Both the position numbers and the translations under genes were made by a program. Source: Sulfitobacter sp. JL08 (GTDB lineage: Bacteria > Pseudomonadota > Alphaproteobacteria > Rhodobacterales > Rhodobacteraceae). Taken from it: a DNA stretch of 64,000 nt. Of the stretch, positions 1 through 9,650 are shown piece by piece; position 1 is the first letter of the stretch; each line of letters opens with the position of its first letter. The notes under the pieces are model-generated. The model was given only the letters and a program-made list of their open reading frames with translations, made no database searches and was not told the origin of the DNA. The DNA lies in assembly GCF_003352045.1 (NCBI RefSeq), contig NZ_CP025815.1:2604001-2668000 (forward strand), in the 5' to 3' direction.

Positions 1-208
1 TCACCGCCAGAACCAGCCAGAACGTGTGCCCGGTCTGATAAGTGATCCACGCAATCGCCCAGCCGGCCAGGACATAAAACCCCGCAAACGCCAACCCGTA
101 AAGCGGGGCGCGGCGGATATCCTGCCATCCACGCGCCAAAGCTTCGCGCAGCATCGCGCCGTTGACAGGGGCCAGTGGCGGAACGCCAAGCTCAGGTGTC
201 TCTGCCAT
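1..208 (-). CDS. DUF2189 family membrane protein, N-terminal part
   Basis: The gene runs off the left edge; 69 codons are visible from an ATG at 208, preceded by GGGAGG at a good distance. The translation begins [14 protein letters not shown] and contains a short soluble segment ([19 protein letters not shown], about residues 20-38) followed by a hydrophobic stretch (about 39-56) and the start of a second one. This soluble-then-membrane layout matches DUF2189 inner-membrane proteins, whose function is unknown. It lies downstream of the amidase on the same strand with a gap of about 107 bases. The family call rests on a short fragment, so it is likely rather than certain. Confidence 0.65.
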   Translation of the reverse strand, partial: MAETPELGVPPLAPVNGAMLREALARGWQDIRRAPLYGLAFAGFYVLAGWAIAWITYQTGHTFWLVLAV

Positions 209-315
209 ATGTTGCGCCTCCCCGCGCGATCAGTGCCTTTTCGCGCGCACCCGCCATAGTTACCGACAGAAAAAACGGTTCGCGCCCCAAGATCAAGCCC
301 CTGCTGAAATGCCCG

Positions 316-1737
316 TTACATCTTTGGCGGCTGAGTATTCGGCCAATCCGTGGCGCGGTGATAGGCGTGGCCCAGTTGCAGCGCGCCCAGATCATCACCG
401 AACGCCCCGAACATCTGCATGCCCATGGGCAATCCGGTCGCGCCAAAGCCAACAGGAATATTCAGGCTGGGCAACCCGATCAGACTGACCGGCACGACAC
501 ATTCCATCCAGCGGTGATAGGTATCCATCTTGACCCCGTTGATGCCCTGCGGATACCGCCAGTCGATCGGAAACGGCCAGACCTGCACAGATGGCATGAT
601 CAGCGCATCATAGGTTTCAAACAGCGCCGCTGCCGCCCGAAACCAGTCTGACCGGATTTCGCTGGCACGATAAATATCGGCCGTGCTTTGATTTTGGCCA
701 CTTTCGATTTCCCATAGGGTTTCATCTTTCAAAAGCGCCCGTTTGGCCGGGTCTTCATAAAGCGCCCGCATCGACCCGGCGCGCGCAAAGCCCCGCAATG
801 CGCACCAGCTGTCCCACAGGGCGCTGGCGGAAAACGGTGCCGGTACCTCTTCGACCTGACAGCCCTGAGCGACAAAGACGTTCAGGGCCGCACGCCCGAT
901 ATCAAGGATTCCCGGTTCGACCTGAAAGGCGCCGCCCCAATCCCCCAGCCATCCGATCCGCCGCCCGCGCACTGGTGCCTCCAGTTGCGGGCCAAGCGCG
1001 GTATGGGCCATCCCGTGCGGCTGGCGCGGGTCCGGCCCCGCGATGACATCCAGCAGTGCTGTCAGATCCGCAGGCGAGCGCGCCATCGGTCCATCCGTCA
1101 CCAGTTGGTTCAGATACATATCGCCTGCCGGTTCGTTGGGCACCCGCCCCCAAGTCGGGCGGAACCCGTAGACATTGGCCCATGCCGCCGGATTGCGCAG
1201 GCTGCCCATCGCATCAGACCCGTCTGCCAGCGCCAGCATCCGCGTCGCCAGCGCCGCAGCAGCCCCGCCCGAGGATCCGCCAACGCTGCGGTCCGGCGCA
1301 TAGGGATTTCGCGTCGCGCCATAGATCGGATTGAACGTATGAGAGCCCATGCCAAATTCCGGCACATTGGTTTTGCCAATGAATATCGCACCCCCCGCCC
1401 GCATCCGTGCTGCCAGCACCTCGTCCGTCTGTGGAACATGATCGGCAAACAACGGCGATCCGGTGGTAGACCGGATGCCTTGCACCTCGACCGTGTCTTT
1501 CACAGCCATGGGCAGGCCGTGCAGCACGCTTTTTCGCGGCGCAGTCGATATTTCTGCATCCGCTGCCCGCGCCTCGGCCAGCAGGTCATCGGCGTCGCGC
1601 AAAGCAACAATGGCGTTGATGTCCGGATTGATCCGGTCAATCTGCGCCAGCGTGGCGCGCATCAGTTCTTCTGCACTGATCTCCTTGCGGTCCAACCGGT
1701 CGGAAAGATCACACGCCGTCGTGTTCAGCACGTCCAC
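316..1737 (-). CDS. Amidase signature family enzyme
   Basis: A 473-residue member of the amidase signature family, which hydrolyses carboxamides with a Ser-cisSer-Lys triad. The triad is visible as K80 (in MAVKD), S155 (in GGSSGGAA) and S179 (in DAMGSLRNPA); the 24-residue spacing between the two serines is that of the family. The start is a GTG at 1737 behind GAAGGGG. The usual GTDIGGSIR around the nucleophile reads GSDAMGSLR here, as in several uncharacterised proteobacterial amidases. The substrate cannot be told from sequence: GatA is unlikely because no gatB/gatC is nearby. It lies about 100 bases downstream of prfB on the same strand. Confidence 0.85.
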   Translation of the reverse strand: MDVLNTTACDLSDRLDRKEISAEELMRATLAQIDRINPDINAIVALRDADDLLAEARAADAEISTAPRKSVLHGLPMAVKDTVEVQGIRSTTGSPLFADHVPQTDEVLAARMRAGGAIFIGKTNVPEFGMGSHTFNPIYGATRNPYAPDRSVGGSSGGAAAALATRMLALADGSDAMGSLRNPAAWANVYGFRPTWGRVPNEPAGDMYLNQLVTDGPMARSPADLTALLDVIAGPDPRQPHGMAHTALGPQLEAPVRGRRIGWLGDWGGAFQVEPGILDIGRAALNVFVAQGCQVEEVPAPFSASALWDSWCALRGFARAGSMRALYEDPAKRALLKDETLWEIESGQNQSTADIYRASEIRSDWFRAAAALFETYDALIMPSVQVWPFPIDWRYPQGINGVKMDTYHRWMECVVPVSLIGLPSLNIPVGFGATGLPMGMQMFGAFGDDLGALQLGHAYHRATDWPNTQPPKM

Positions 1738-1839
1738 ACCACATCCCCTTCTAAAGTTCAGCGAACGATAGAAGCCGCGCCCACGCAGCGCAACATCCCG
1801 AAAAGATGTTCAATGCTGATCGGTCTTGTGTGGTGGCGT

Positions 1840-2967
1840 TCAGTCCGCGCCGCGCGCCTCGGCACGGGATTTGCCGCTGGCATTCAACGCCAGTGTGGCC
1901 CCCATCAACCCGTCCAGATCGCCGTCAAGCACGCCCTTGGTATCGGATGTTTCGTAGTTGGTGCGCAAATCCTTGACCATCTGATAGGGCTGCAACACGT
2001 AAGATCTGATCTGGTTGCCCCAGCCTGCGTCACCCTTGTTTTCATGGGCTTCGTTGATGGCTGCGTTGCGTTTGTCCAGTTCCATCTGATAGAGGCGCGA
2101 CTTCAGGGCCTTCATCGCGATATCACGGTTCTGATGCTGCGATTTTTCCGAAGATGTCACTACGATCCCGGTCGGATGGTGGGTAATGCGCACCGCCGAA
2201 TCCGTGGTGTTCACATGCTGCCCGCCCGCGCCCGAACTGCGATAGGTATCGATCCGGATATCAGCCGGATTCACCTCGATTTCGATATTGTCATCGACAA
2301 CGGGATACACCCAGACCGAACAGAATGACGTGTGCCGCTTGGCGGCGCTGTCAAACGGGCTGATGCGCACCAGCCGGTGCACGCCGCTTTCCGATTTTAG
2401 CCAGCCATAGGCGTTCAGGCCGGAAATCTTGTAAGTCGCCGATTTGATCCCGGCCTCTTCGCCCGCACTTTCGGACTGAAGTTCAACCTTGTAGCCCTTG
2501 CGTTCGGCCCAACGCACATACATGCGTGCCAGAATGTTGGCCCAGTCACAGCTTTCCGTACCACCCGCACCGGCGTTGATTTCCAGAAACGTGTCATTTG
2601 CATCGGCTTCGCCATCCAGCAGCGCCTCAAGCTCTTTCTGCGCGGCCTTGATCGCAAGCGCCTTCAGTGCGACCTCGGCTTCGGCAACAACGTCCTGATC
2701 GTCCTCCATCTCGCCCAGTTCGATCAGTTCGATATTGTCACTCAACTCCTGCTTGATGCTGGAATAGGTCTCCATCGCGTCCACAAGCGCCTGCCGGTCC
2801 CGCATCAGCTTTTGCGCGGCTTCGGGGTTGTCCCACAGGTTCGGATCTTCAACGCGGGCATCAAATTCTTCCAGCCGGAACGGTGCCGTTTCGACATCCA
2901 GCCGCTGCCCCAGCAGGTCCAGCGACTTCTGAATTTGATCCACAGTGTTTTGGGCGTCTGCGCGCAT
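1840..2967 (-). CDS. prfB: Peptide chain release factor 2
   Basis: Class I release factor, 375 residues. It recognises stop codons UGA and UAA on the ribosome and triggers release of the finished peptide. The stop-recognition tripeptide SPF (203-205) identifies RF2 rather than RF1, and the GGQ catalytic motif is at 248-250. The reading frame is continuous from the ATG at 2967, so the programmed +1 frameshift known from E. coli prfB is absent, as is usual in Alphaproteobacteria. It follows mrcA on the same strand with an 88-base gap, a common order in Rhodobacteraceae. Confidence 0.97.
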   Translation of the reverse strand: MRADAQNTVDQIQKSLDLLGQRLDVETAPFRLEEFDARVEDPNLWDNPEAAQKLMRDRQALVDAMETYSSIKQELSDNIELIELGEMEDDQDVVAEAEVALKALAIKAAQKELEALLDGEADANDTFLEINAGAGGTESCDWANILARMYVRWAERKGYKVELQSESAGEEAGIKSATYKISGLNAYGWLKSESGVHRLVRISPFDSAAKRHTSFCSVWVYPVVDDNIEIEVNPADIRIDTYRSSGAGGQHVNTTDSAVRITHHPTGIVVTSSEKSQHQNRDIAMKALKSRLYQMELDKRNAAINEAHENKGDAGWGNQIRSYVLQPYQMVKDLRTNYETSDTKGVLDGDLDGLMGATLALNASGKSRAEARGAD

Positions 2968-3055
2968 CCGGCAATAACCTGTCCTAGAGTGATGGAAATG
3001 CGGTGATAAACCAGCCCCGCAGCGCGGGCAAGCGGTGCCGGTCGCTTAAATGGGT

Positions 3056-5614
3056 CTAGTACAATCCACCGGAACTGACCGTGCCGAAATCCGCCTTGGG
3101 TCCGACCACCGCCGTTTCACCGGACGATGTCGTGACCTGTCGTCCGCTTTCGATCACTTCTTCGAACAACGGCAGGTTCGATCCCATGGCAAATCCGCCA
3201 TCAAATGTCAGGCCGAATATCGGTTCTTCCCCGTCACGGAAATACTCTGCGACAACATTGGGGCCGGACGCTTCATTCGGCAGGCGGGCACCGGTGAAAC
3301 GATCGATCTTGATGAATGTCCCGCCAGGCGGGATGGCAAACTGACCGCCGCCATATTTGGCCGTCGCCTCGGTCATGAATTCCTGAAACACAGGACCGCA
3401 CATTGCGCCGCCAAACGCGCTGCGCCCCATCGGGCGCGGCCTGTCAAAGCCGATGTAGCAACCGGCAACGATGTTGCTGGTAAACCCGATAAACCAGACA
3501 TCGCGCGCATCGTTGGTGGTTCCGGTCTTGCCCGCAACCGGCACACCCAGCTTGACATATCCGCTGGCAGTGCCGCGTTCCACAACGCCGGTCATCATCG
3601 ATGTCAGCTGATAGGCCGTGACCGCGTTCATGATCTGGTCGCGGTTGGACACGATGCGCGGCCCCAGCCCGCTGCGAATGTCGGGATCGGAACAATCCGA
3701 ACACACGCGCTGGTCATGGCGGTAAATGGTTTTGCCGTACCGGTCCTGTACCCGGTCAACCAACGTGGGCTGCAGCCGTTCGCCACCATTGGCAAACATC
3801 GCATAGGCCGTCACCATCTTGTAAAGCGTCGTTTCTTCGGACCCAAGCGCGTTGGCCAGAAACTGGCCCATATAGTCGTACACGCCGAACCGTTCGGCAT
3901 AGGCCGCCACAACATCCATCCCGACCTCTTGCGCCAGCCGGATAGTCATCAGGTTGCGCGACCGTTCAATACCTGTGCGCAGCGGCGTTGGCCCGTAATA
4001 CTGATTGGACGCATTGCGCGGACGCCACAGCCCCTGGGGTGTGTTGATCTCGATCGGGGCATCAATCACGATCGTCGCGGGGGAATACCCGCTGTCAAGT
4101 GCTGCGGCATAAACGAACGGCTTGAACGAAGATCCCGGCTGGCGCTGTGCCTGGGTGGCGCGGTTGAACACGGAATGCTGGTAGGAAAACCCGCCCTGCA
4201 TCGAAATCACCCGTCCTGTATTGACGTCCATCGCGACAAAGCCGCCCTGCACTTCGGGCACCTGACGCAGGGTCCAGCGGATAAAACTGCCATCGCTGTC
4301 ATCCGTCATCCGGCGCACCAGAACAACATCGCCGACCTCGACCAGATCACCTGCAACCTTGGCCTTGCTGGAAAGCGATCCGTCCGGACGCCGCTTGCGC
4401 GCCCATTGTACATCCTTGGCCGGAATGAAATGGCCATCGGCGTCGTCTTCCACACCTTCGATGCCGATGCGCGCATCATTGTTGCCCACCTCAAGCACCA
4501 CAGCCGGATACCACTGGCTCTCAAGGTCAACATCGCGCGCCACTTTCACCTTCGCCAATGCAGCGCGCCAGCTTTCCTCGTTCGCCAACAGTGCCGGATC
4601 GATCTTCTTGCCGGTGCCGCGCCAGATACCGGTTCCACGGTCATATTTTTCCAAACCGCGCCGCAGGGCATTGGCCGCAATCGGTTGCATCTGCGCATCG
4701 ATGGTCGCGCGCACGGTCAACCCGCCGGTGAAAAACTCGCCCTCGCCGAAATCCTCGCTCAGCTGCCGGCGGATTTCGTCGGTAAAATAATCGCGCGGCG
4801 GCAAAGCAGTGCGGAAGCTTTCGAAATCGCCATTCTGCACCGAACGCAACGGCGCCGCGCGTTCCGCCTCGTAGGTTTCCTTGTCCAGATAGCCGTTTTC
4901 GAACATCTCTTTCAGCACGAAATCACGGCGCGCCAACAAACGCTCCTTTTCGCGCACCGGATGATAGTCCGATGGCGCCTTGGGCAAAGAGGCCAGAAAC
5001 GCCGCTTCATGCGGTGCCAGCTCGCTCAGGCTCTTGTTGAAATAGGTCTGCGCAGCGGCCGCCACGCCATAGGAATTCTGGCCCAGAAAAATCTCGTTCA
5101 GATAAAGTTCCAGAATGCGCTCTTTGTCCAAGGTTTCTTCCAGCCGCGCGGCCAGAATGATTTCCTTGATCTTGCGCTCTGCCTGACGGTCCCCCGACAA
5201 AAGGAAGTTCTTCATCACCTGCTGCGTGATCGTCGATGCGCCGCGCACGGTCTTGCCGCGGGTCTTGATCGCTTCGAACCCGGCGGCCGCAATGCCGCGC
5301 GCGTCATAACCGGCATGGGTATAGAAATTCTTGTCTTCGGCAGAAATGAACGCCTGTTTCACCAGATCTGGGATCGACTCGGCCGGAACGAACAAACGCC
5401 GTTCACGGGCAAATTCATCGATGATCTCGCCCTCGCCCGAATAAATCCGGCTGATCGTGGGCGGTTTATACTGTGCAAGGGATTCATGGCTGGGCAGATC
5501 GCGCCCATACATCCAGAAGATGCCCCCGATGGTCAGCGCAACAGCGGCGATGCCTAGCGTCAGAACGCTGAAAATCGCACCGAAAAATGACAGGATGAAT
5601 CGAAACACGCGCAC
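3056..5614 (-). CDS. mrcA: Penicillin-binding protein 1A
   Basis: Bifunctional peptidoglycan synthase of 852 residues anchored in the inner membrane by one N-terminal helix (about 8-36). The glycosyltransferase 51 domain carries EDKNFY with catalytic E93. The transpeptidase domain has the SxxK serine at S495 (GSSFKPF), SRN at 552-554 and KTG at 696-698. An OB-like insert lies between the two domains. The likely start is a GTG at 5614, with another GTG two codons on; AAGGTAAGG precedes them. A good sigma-70 type promoter sits directly upstream. Together with the neighbouring cell-wall amidase it forms a small peptidoglycan block. Confidence 0.96.
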   Translation of the reverse strand: MRVFRFILSFFGAIFSVLTLGIAAVALTIGGIFWMYGRDLPSHESLAQYKPPTISRIYSGEGEIIDEFARERRLFVPAESIPDLVKQAFISAEDKNFYTHAGYDARGIAAAGFEAIKTRGKTVRGASTITQQVMKNFLLSGDRQAERKIKEIILAARLEETLDKERILELYLNEIFLGQNSYGVAAAAQTYFNKSLSELAPHEAAFLASLPKAPSDYHPVREKERLLARRDFVLKEMFENGYLDKETYEAERAAPLRSVQNGDFESFRTALPPRDYFTDEIRRQLSEDFGEGEFFTGGLTVRATIDAQMQPIAANALRRGLEKYDRGTGIWRGTGKKIDPALLANEESWRAALAKVKVARDVDLESQWYPAVVLEVGNNDARIGIEGVEDDADGHFIPAKDVQWARKRRPDGSLSSKAKVAGDLVEVGDVVLVRRMTDDSDGSFIRWTLRQVPEVQGGFVAMDVNTGRVISMQGGFSYQHSVFNRATQAQRQPGSSFKPFVYAAALDSGYSPATIVIDAPIEINTPQGLWRPRNASNQYYGPTPLRTGIERSRNLMTIRLAQEVGMDVVAAYAERFGVYDYMGQFLANALGSEETTLYKMVTAYAMFANGGERLQPTLVDRVQDRYGKTIYRHDQRVCSDCSDPDIRSGLGPRIVSNRDQIMNAVTAYQLTSMMTGVVERGTASGYVKLGVPVAGKTGTTNDARDVWFIGFTSNIVAGCYIGFDRPRPMGRSAFGGAMCGPVFQEFMTEATAKYGGGQFAIPPGGTFIKIDRFTGARLPNEASGPNVVAEYFRDGEEPIFGLTFDGGFAMGSNLPLFEEVIESGRQVTTSSGETAVVGPKADFGTVSSGGLY

Positions 5615-5637
5615 AGCCTTACCTTGGGGACTGCCTC

Positions 5638-5666
5638 TATATAGGGTGCCACATGCGGGGCGTCAA
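5638..5666 (-). promoter_or_regulatory. Predicted sigma-70 promoter of mrcA
   Basis: On the minus strand TTGACG (5666-5661) and TATATA (5643-5638) are separated by exactly 17 bases. The -10 ends 23 bases before the mrcA GTG, giving a short leader. This is a sequence match only; the transcription start is not known. Confidence 0.6.
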
Positions 5667-5794
5667 AACACGAGTGTGGCGCGCGCGGCCATTTCCCGCC
5701 ACGTCACACTCCACCTATAATATCAAAGTCATTAAGCCGCGTTTCTTTTTGCCGAAAATAAGGAACCGACGGTAGCATCCGGGACAAAGCAGGG

Positions 5795-7015
5795 TTATTG
5801 CCGCACAAGGTCTCGTACCGCCTCGTCCAGCACCGCCCAGTCCTGCAATCCCTGCCGGATACCGCGCGCCATACGGGCGCGCCATTCCGGATCACGCAGA
5901 TTGTCCAGATCGCGATTGCTTGACAAAAATCCCAGCTCGATCAGTACAGACGGGATATCGGCGGCTTTCAGCACGGAAAACCCGGCATGGCGGATGGCAC
6001 GGTTGTTCATCGGTCCGCCCGCCTTTTCCATGGCGTCCGCCAGCGCCCGCGCAAGCGCTTTGGTTCTGGGCTTGGTTTCCTGCCGCGCCAGTTCCAGCAG
6101 AATGCCGGTTACCTCGTCATCCGACCCCGACAGATCGACACCCGCCAGAACATCCGCTCGGTTGTGACGCTGAGCCAGACCTTCCGTTGCCTTGTCCGAT
6201 GCCTCGTCCGACAGCGTGTAGATCGTCGCGCCGTGCGCCTGCCCTTCCGATAGGGAATCCGCATGAAGCGAGAGGAACACATCCGCACCCGCGCGATGGG
6301 CAATGGCGATGCGTTCCTGCAGCGACACAAAAACATCCGCATCCCGCGTCAGCACCACTTCAAATCCGCCCGAACGCACCAGAACCTCGCGCAACTCGCG
6401 CGCGAACTGAAGCATCAAAACCTTTTCCACATCACCATCGCGTTCGGCGCCGGGATCAACGCCACCGTGACCCGGATCGATCACCACGATCAGCGGATCA
6501 TCGGCGGTGCGCGGCGCGCGCGCGGGCAGATCGGCAGGCGCCGGCAAGGCCCATTGCAGATCGGACGGTGCCCCCGACCGGGCGGCATAGGTATCCGCGT
6601 CAGTTGTTCGCAGTGTAATCCGCAGATGCGCGGTTCCGGTTGTGATGTCGGTGTCCAGCCCGGCCTTGTCCAGAACCATCGGCTCTGTCAGATCGGCAAT
6701 CAGGCGCGACCATCCGGGCCGGAACGGACCGAACCGCACATCGCTGATGCGCTTGCTGTCAAGCAGTGCGTCCTGCGACACTCCGGACCAGTCGACCTCT
6801 TGAAAATCAATCACCAGACGGCGCGGATCAGCAAGGCTGTAAACCCGATAAGGCACCGCCTGACTAAGGTGCAGATCGATATTGGTGGTGCCCCACCACC
6901 CGTCCGTGATGGCACTTTGATCGCTATCGACACGCGCCAGCGCGCTCAGATTCTGCGCGACACCGCTGAGCGGCCACAGGCCGAATGCCAATAGGAAAAG
7001 AAAAAGCCTGATCAT
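5795..7015 (-). CDS. amiC: N-acetylmuramoyl-L-alanine amidase with AMIN domain
   Basis: Periplasmic zinc amidase that cuts the bond between MurNAc and the stem peptide, needed for daughter-cell separation. From the ATG at 7015 it has a signal peptide (MIRLFLFLLAFGLWPLSGVAQ), an AMIN domain over roughly the first 140 residues and an Amidase_3 catalytic domain. Counting from the alternative ATG at 7030, the zinc and catalytic residues are H188 (DPGHGG), E202, H256 (SLHAD) and E365 (IELGFLS). The shorter start is preferred because it gives a normal signal peptide. AMIN plus Amidase_3 is the AmiC/AmiB layout, though the gene is often left unnamed in this family. About 180 bases separate it from mrcA, which lies downstream. 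Confidence 0.9.
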   Translation of the reverse strand: MIRLFLFLLAFGLWPLSGVAQNLSALARVDSDQSAITDGWWGTTNIDLHLSQAVPYRVYSLADPRRLVIDFQEVDWSGVSQDALLDSKRISDVRFGPFRPGWSRLIADLTEPMVLDKAGLDTDITTGTAHLRITLRTTDADTYAARSGAPSDLQWALPAPADLPARAPRTADDPLIVVIDPGHGGVDPGAERDGDVEKVLMLQFARELREVLVRSGGFEVVLTRDADVFVSLQERIAIAHRAGADVFLSLHADSLSEGQAHGATIYTLSDEASDKATEGLAQRHNRADVLAGVDLSGSDDEVTGILLELARQETKPRTKALARALADAMEKAGGPMNNRAIRHAGFSVLKAADIPSVLIELGFLSSNRDLDNLRDPEWRARMARGIRQGLQDWAVLDEAVRDLVRQ

Positions 7016-7088
7016 CTGCCCGCCGCACATTTGCGTTTTGCCGGCATCCTACCCGAGCACGGCCGCGAATGGAATCGTCCAAAGCTAA

Positions 7089-8243
7089 TTAATTGCTGGC
7101 ATCACGCTGCGCCATGAACACGGTAAGCCGCGCCAGACCCTCCTGCATGTCTTCGGTGGATCCGGCATAGGAAAACCGCAGCGTCGTATGCCCCCGCACC
7201 GGATCGAAATCCAGTCCCGGCGTAACGGCAACACCGGCTTTTTCCAGAATTTCCGCTGCAAAGGCGCGGCTGTCGCTGGTCAGATCCGACACATCGGCAT
7301 AAACGTAAAACGCGCCGTCAGGCGGTGCAAAGCGGGAAAATTCGGCCTTGGGCAAGCCCTTTAGCATCAGGGTGCGGTTCGCCTTGTAAACATCCATATT
7401 CGCTTGCAATTCCGCGTCACAGTCCAGTGCCGCGAGGGCCGCGATCTGGGCCGCATGGGGCGCGCAGATAAACAGGTTCTGCGCCAGCCGTTCTATGGTG
7501 CGCACATGATCCGGCGGCACCACCATCCAGCCGACGCGCCATCCTGTCATGCTGAAATATTTGGAAAACGAATTGATGACATAACATTGATCCGTGATTT
7601 CCAGCGCGCTGACCGCCTTGGCCTGATATTCGATCCCGTGATAGATTTCGTCGGATATGAATGCGGCTGATTGCGCCTGTGTGGCCGTGATCAGATCTGT
7701 CATTGCAGCACGGTCCAGCATGGTGCCCGTCGGGTTGGCGGGCGAAGCCACCAACAGCCCGGCCAGATCCAGCCCAGCAAAATCGGATGGTACAGGTTGC
7801 AGCCGGTTTTCCGGTGCCGTGGGCAGATCGACGGGCTGCAACCCCAGCGCATGCAGGATCTGGCGGTACGAAGGATATCCCGGCGCGCCGATGCCGACAC
7901 GATCCCCGCTATCGAAGAGGGCCGTGAAAGACAGGATAAACGCCCCCGACGACCCGGAAGTGATCACCACGCGTTCCGGATCAAGATCGACATTGTACCA
8001 ATCCCGGTAAAGCTGCGCGATCCGCGCCCGCAAAGCAGGCAGACCCAGTGACACCGTATAGCCCAAAGACTGGTGTTCCATCGCCTTGGCCAGCGCCTGC
8101 GTTGCGCCGCTGGGCGCACCGGTGGCCGGCTGGCCCACTTCCATATGGATGATCCGGCGGCCTGCGGCCTCGGCCCGGCGGGCGGCCTCCATGACATCCA
8201 TCACAATAAAGGGATTAACCTGAGATCGGGTTGAGTTTTTCAC
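7089..8243 (-). CDS. PLP-dependent aminotransferase, class I/II
   Basis: Fold type I aminotransferase of the aspartate/aromatic group, 384 residues. The PLP lysine is K228 in NSFSKYFSMTGWRVGW, and the PLP-binding SPANPTG and SDEIYHG motifs are present. The start is placed at a GTG (8243) because a clear AGGAG (8255-8251) precedes it at 7 bases; an in-frame ATG eight codons upstream has that Shine-Dalgarno inside its own coding sequence. The donor amino acid cannot be told from sequence. The gene is divergent from the M48 protease, and the two start regions almost meet. Confidence 0.88.
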   Translation of the reverse strand: MKNSTRSQVNPFIVMDVMEAARRAEAAGRRIIHMEVGQPATGAPSGATQALAKAMEHQSLGYTVSLGLPALRARIAQLYRDWYNVDLDPERVVITSGSSGAFILSFTALFDSGDRVGIGAPGYPSYRQILHALGLQPVDLPTAPENRLQPVPSDFAGLDLAGLLVASPANPTGTMLDRAAMTDLITATQAQSAAFISDEIYHGIEYQAKAVSALEITDQCYVINSFSKYFSMTGWRVGWMVVPPDHVRTIERLAQNLFICAPHAAQIAALAALDCDAELQANMDVYKANRTLMLKGLPKAEFSRFAPPDGAFYVYADVSDLTSDSRAFAAEILEKAGVAVTPGLDFDPVRGHTTLRFSYAGSTEDMQEGLARLTVFMAQRDASN

Positions 8244-8310
8244 CGGAACACTCCTAAATGCAATCATGGATTTCTGGCGCCCCTTTCACCGCGAAACTGT
8301 CGCTGCGTCA

Positions 8311-9627
8311 ATGCGCGCGCAGGGTGCCTTGCGCCTGTTTTTCGCCTTTGCACTGGCGCTGTTGGTCGCGCTGCCTGCACATGCCGTTCAGCTTTTGCGC
8401 GATCCAGATATCGAACACGCGCTGCGCAAACTGGCCGAACCGGTGTTGCAAGCGGCGGGCCTGAACCCGAACCGGGTGCGTATTCTGATTGTGAATGACA
8501 GTGCGCTGAATGCCTTTATCATCGATTCCGATGCGATTTTCATCAATTACGGGCTGATCCTGAAGCTGGACGAACCCGAGATGCTGCAAGGGGTCATAGC
8601 CCACGAAGCCGCGCATATCGTCAACGGCCATATTTCCCGCCGGATGGCAAATCTGCGCAACGCCCGAACGGTTTCGGGGCTGGGTATGGCCTTGGCAGCA
8701 GTCGCAGCCGCCAGTGGTCAGGGCGAGGCCGCAACAGGGCTGGCTCTGGGCACCAGTTCTTCAGCGCAGCGCAGCTTTCTGGCGCACACCCGCAGCGAAG
8801 AGGCATCGGCCGACCAGTCTGGCGTGCGGTTCCTGAAACGTGCCGGCATCAGCCCCAGTGGCATGCTGAAAGTCCTGCAAATTTTCGAAGGGCAGGAACT
8901 GCTGATTGGCGGGCGGCAGGACCCTTATGCACGCTCGCATCCGCTGAGCCGTGACAGGGTGCGCGCGATGGAAGCCTTTGTCGCGGCCTTTGGCGACACC
9001 AGCACGCCGGATGCGGATCGCAATTATTGGTATGCCCGCGCACGCGGCAAGATATCGGCATTCACCCGCTCGCCCAAATGGACATTCGGGCGCGCCAAGG
9101 AAGGCCCGACACAGGATATTACCCTGATGCGGCAGGCGATCGCGCATCATCGCAATTCCAATGCAACCCAAGCGGTCAAGGCCATCGACGCCGCCATTGC
9201 CCTGCGTCCGTCAGACCCGTTTTTCTATGAACTCAAAGGTCAGATTCTGCTGGAAAGCCGCCAGATCAGTGCCGCTGTGACTGCGTACAAGAAAGCCGTC
9301 GATCTGGCCCCAAAAGATGCCCTGATCCTAAGCAGCTATGGGCGGGCACTGTTGGCCAATGAACAATATGGCGCTGCCCTGCAAATGCTGGAAAACGCCC
9401 GCGCGCGTGATTTCCGCGATACGCGTCTTTTGCGTGACTTGTCAGTTGCATATGCGCGTCAGGGCCAGAACGGGATGGCATCCCTGGTCACGGCAGAACG
9501 TTATGCCCTGCAGGGCCGCCTGAAAGACGCCGAAATACACGCCAAACGCGCATCCGGCCTTTTGCCTGCAGGGTCTGGCCCTTGGCAACGCGCGCAGGAT
9601 GTGATCATTGCTGCCGAACGCAGCTGA
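8311..9627 (+). CDS. M48 family periplasmic metalloprotease with TPR repeats
   Basis: BepA/YfgC-like protease, a family that acts on outer-membrane assembly. From the ATG at 8311 the 438-residue product has a signal peptide ending LPAHA (cleavage after residue 25), a zinc motif HEAAH at 98-102, the downstream E-x-x-AD glutamate region (SEEASADQSG) and a C-terminal TPR region over about the last 150 residues. An ATG at 8266 in the same frame would bury the signal peptide behind 15 polar residues, so it is less likely. Neither start has a strong Shine-Dalgarno. A DsbA-like gene follows after 23 bases, so the two probably form an envelope quality-control operon. Confidence 0.88.
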   Translation: MRAQGALRLFFAFALALLVALPAHAVQLLRDPDIEHALRKLAEPVLQAAGLNPNRVRILIVNDSALNAFIIDSDAIFINYGLILKLDEPEMLQGVIAHEAAHIVNGHISRRMANLRNARTVSGLGMALAAVAAASGQGEAATGLALGTSSSAQRSFLAHTRSEEASADQSGVRFLKRAGISPSGMLKVLQIFEGQELLIGGRQDPYARSHPLSRDRVRAMEAFVAAFGDTSTPDADRNYWYARARGKISAFTRSPKWTFGRAKEGPTQDITLMRQAIAHHRNSNATQAVKAIDAAIALRPSDPFFYELKGQILLESRQISAAVTAYKKAVDLAPKDALILSSYGRALLANEQYGAALQMLENARARDFRDTRLLRDLSVAYARQGQNGMASLVTAERYALQGRLKDAEIHAKRASGLLPAGSGPWQRAQDVIIAAERS

Positions 9628-9650
9628 ACAAACCGGATCGGAGACCCGTC

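Noticed and set aside
2900-2967. Programmed frameshift in prfB
   Set aside because: The frame is continuous from the ATG with no in-frame TGA near codon 25.
3050-5557. 835-codon open frame antisense to mrcA
   Set aside because: It lies entirely opposite a well-supported PBP1A gene, has an unnatural composition (rich in His, Arg, Gln) and no Shine-Dalgarno or motif. It is a by-product of GC-rich codon use. The same applies to 41999-43648 opposite cysI and 985-2328 opposite the amidase and prfB.
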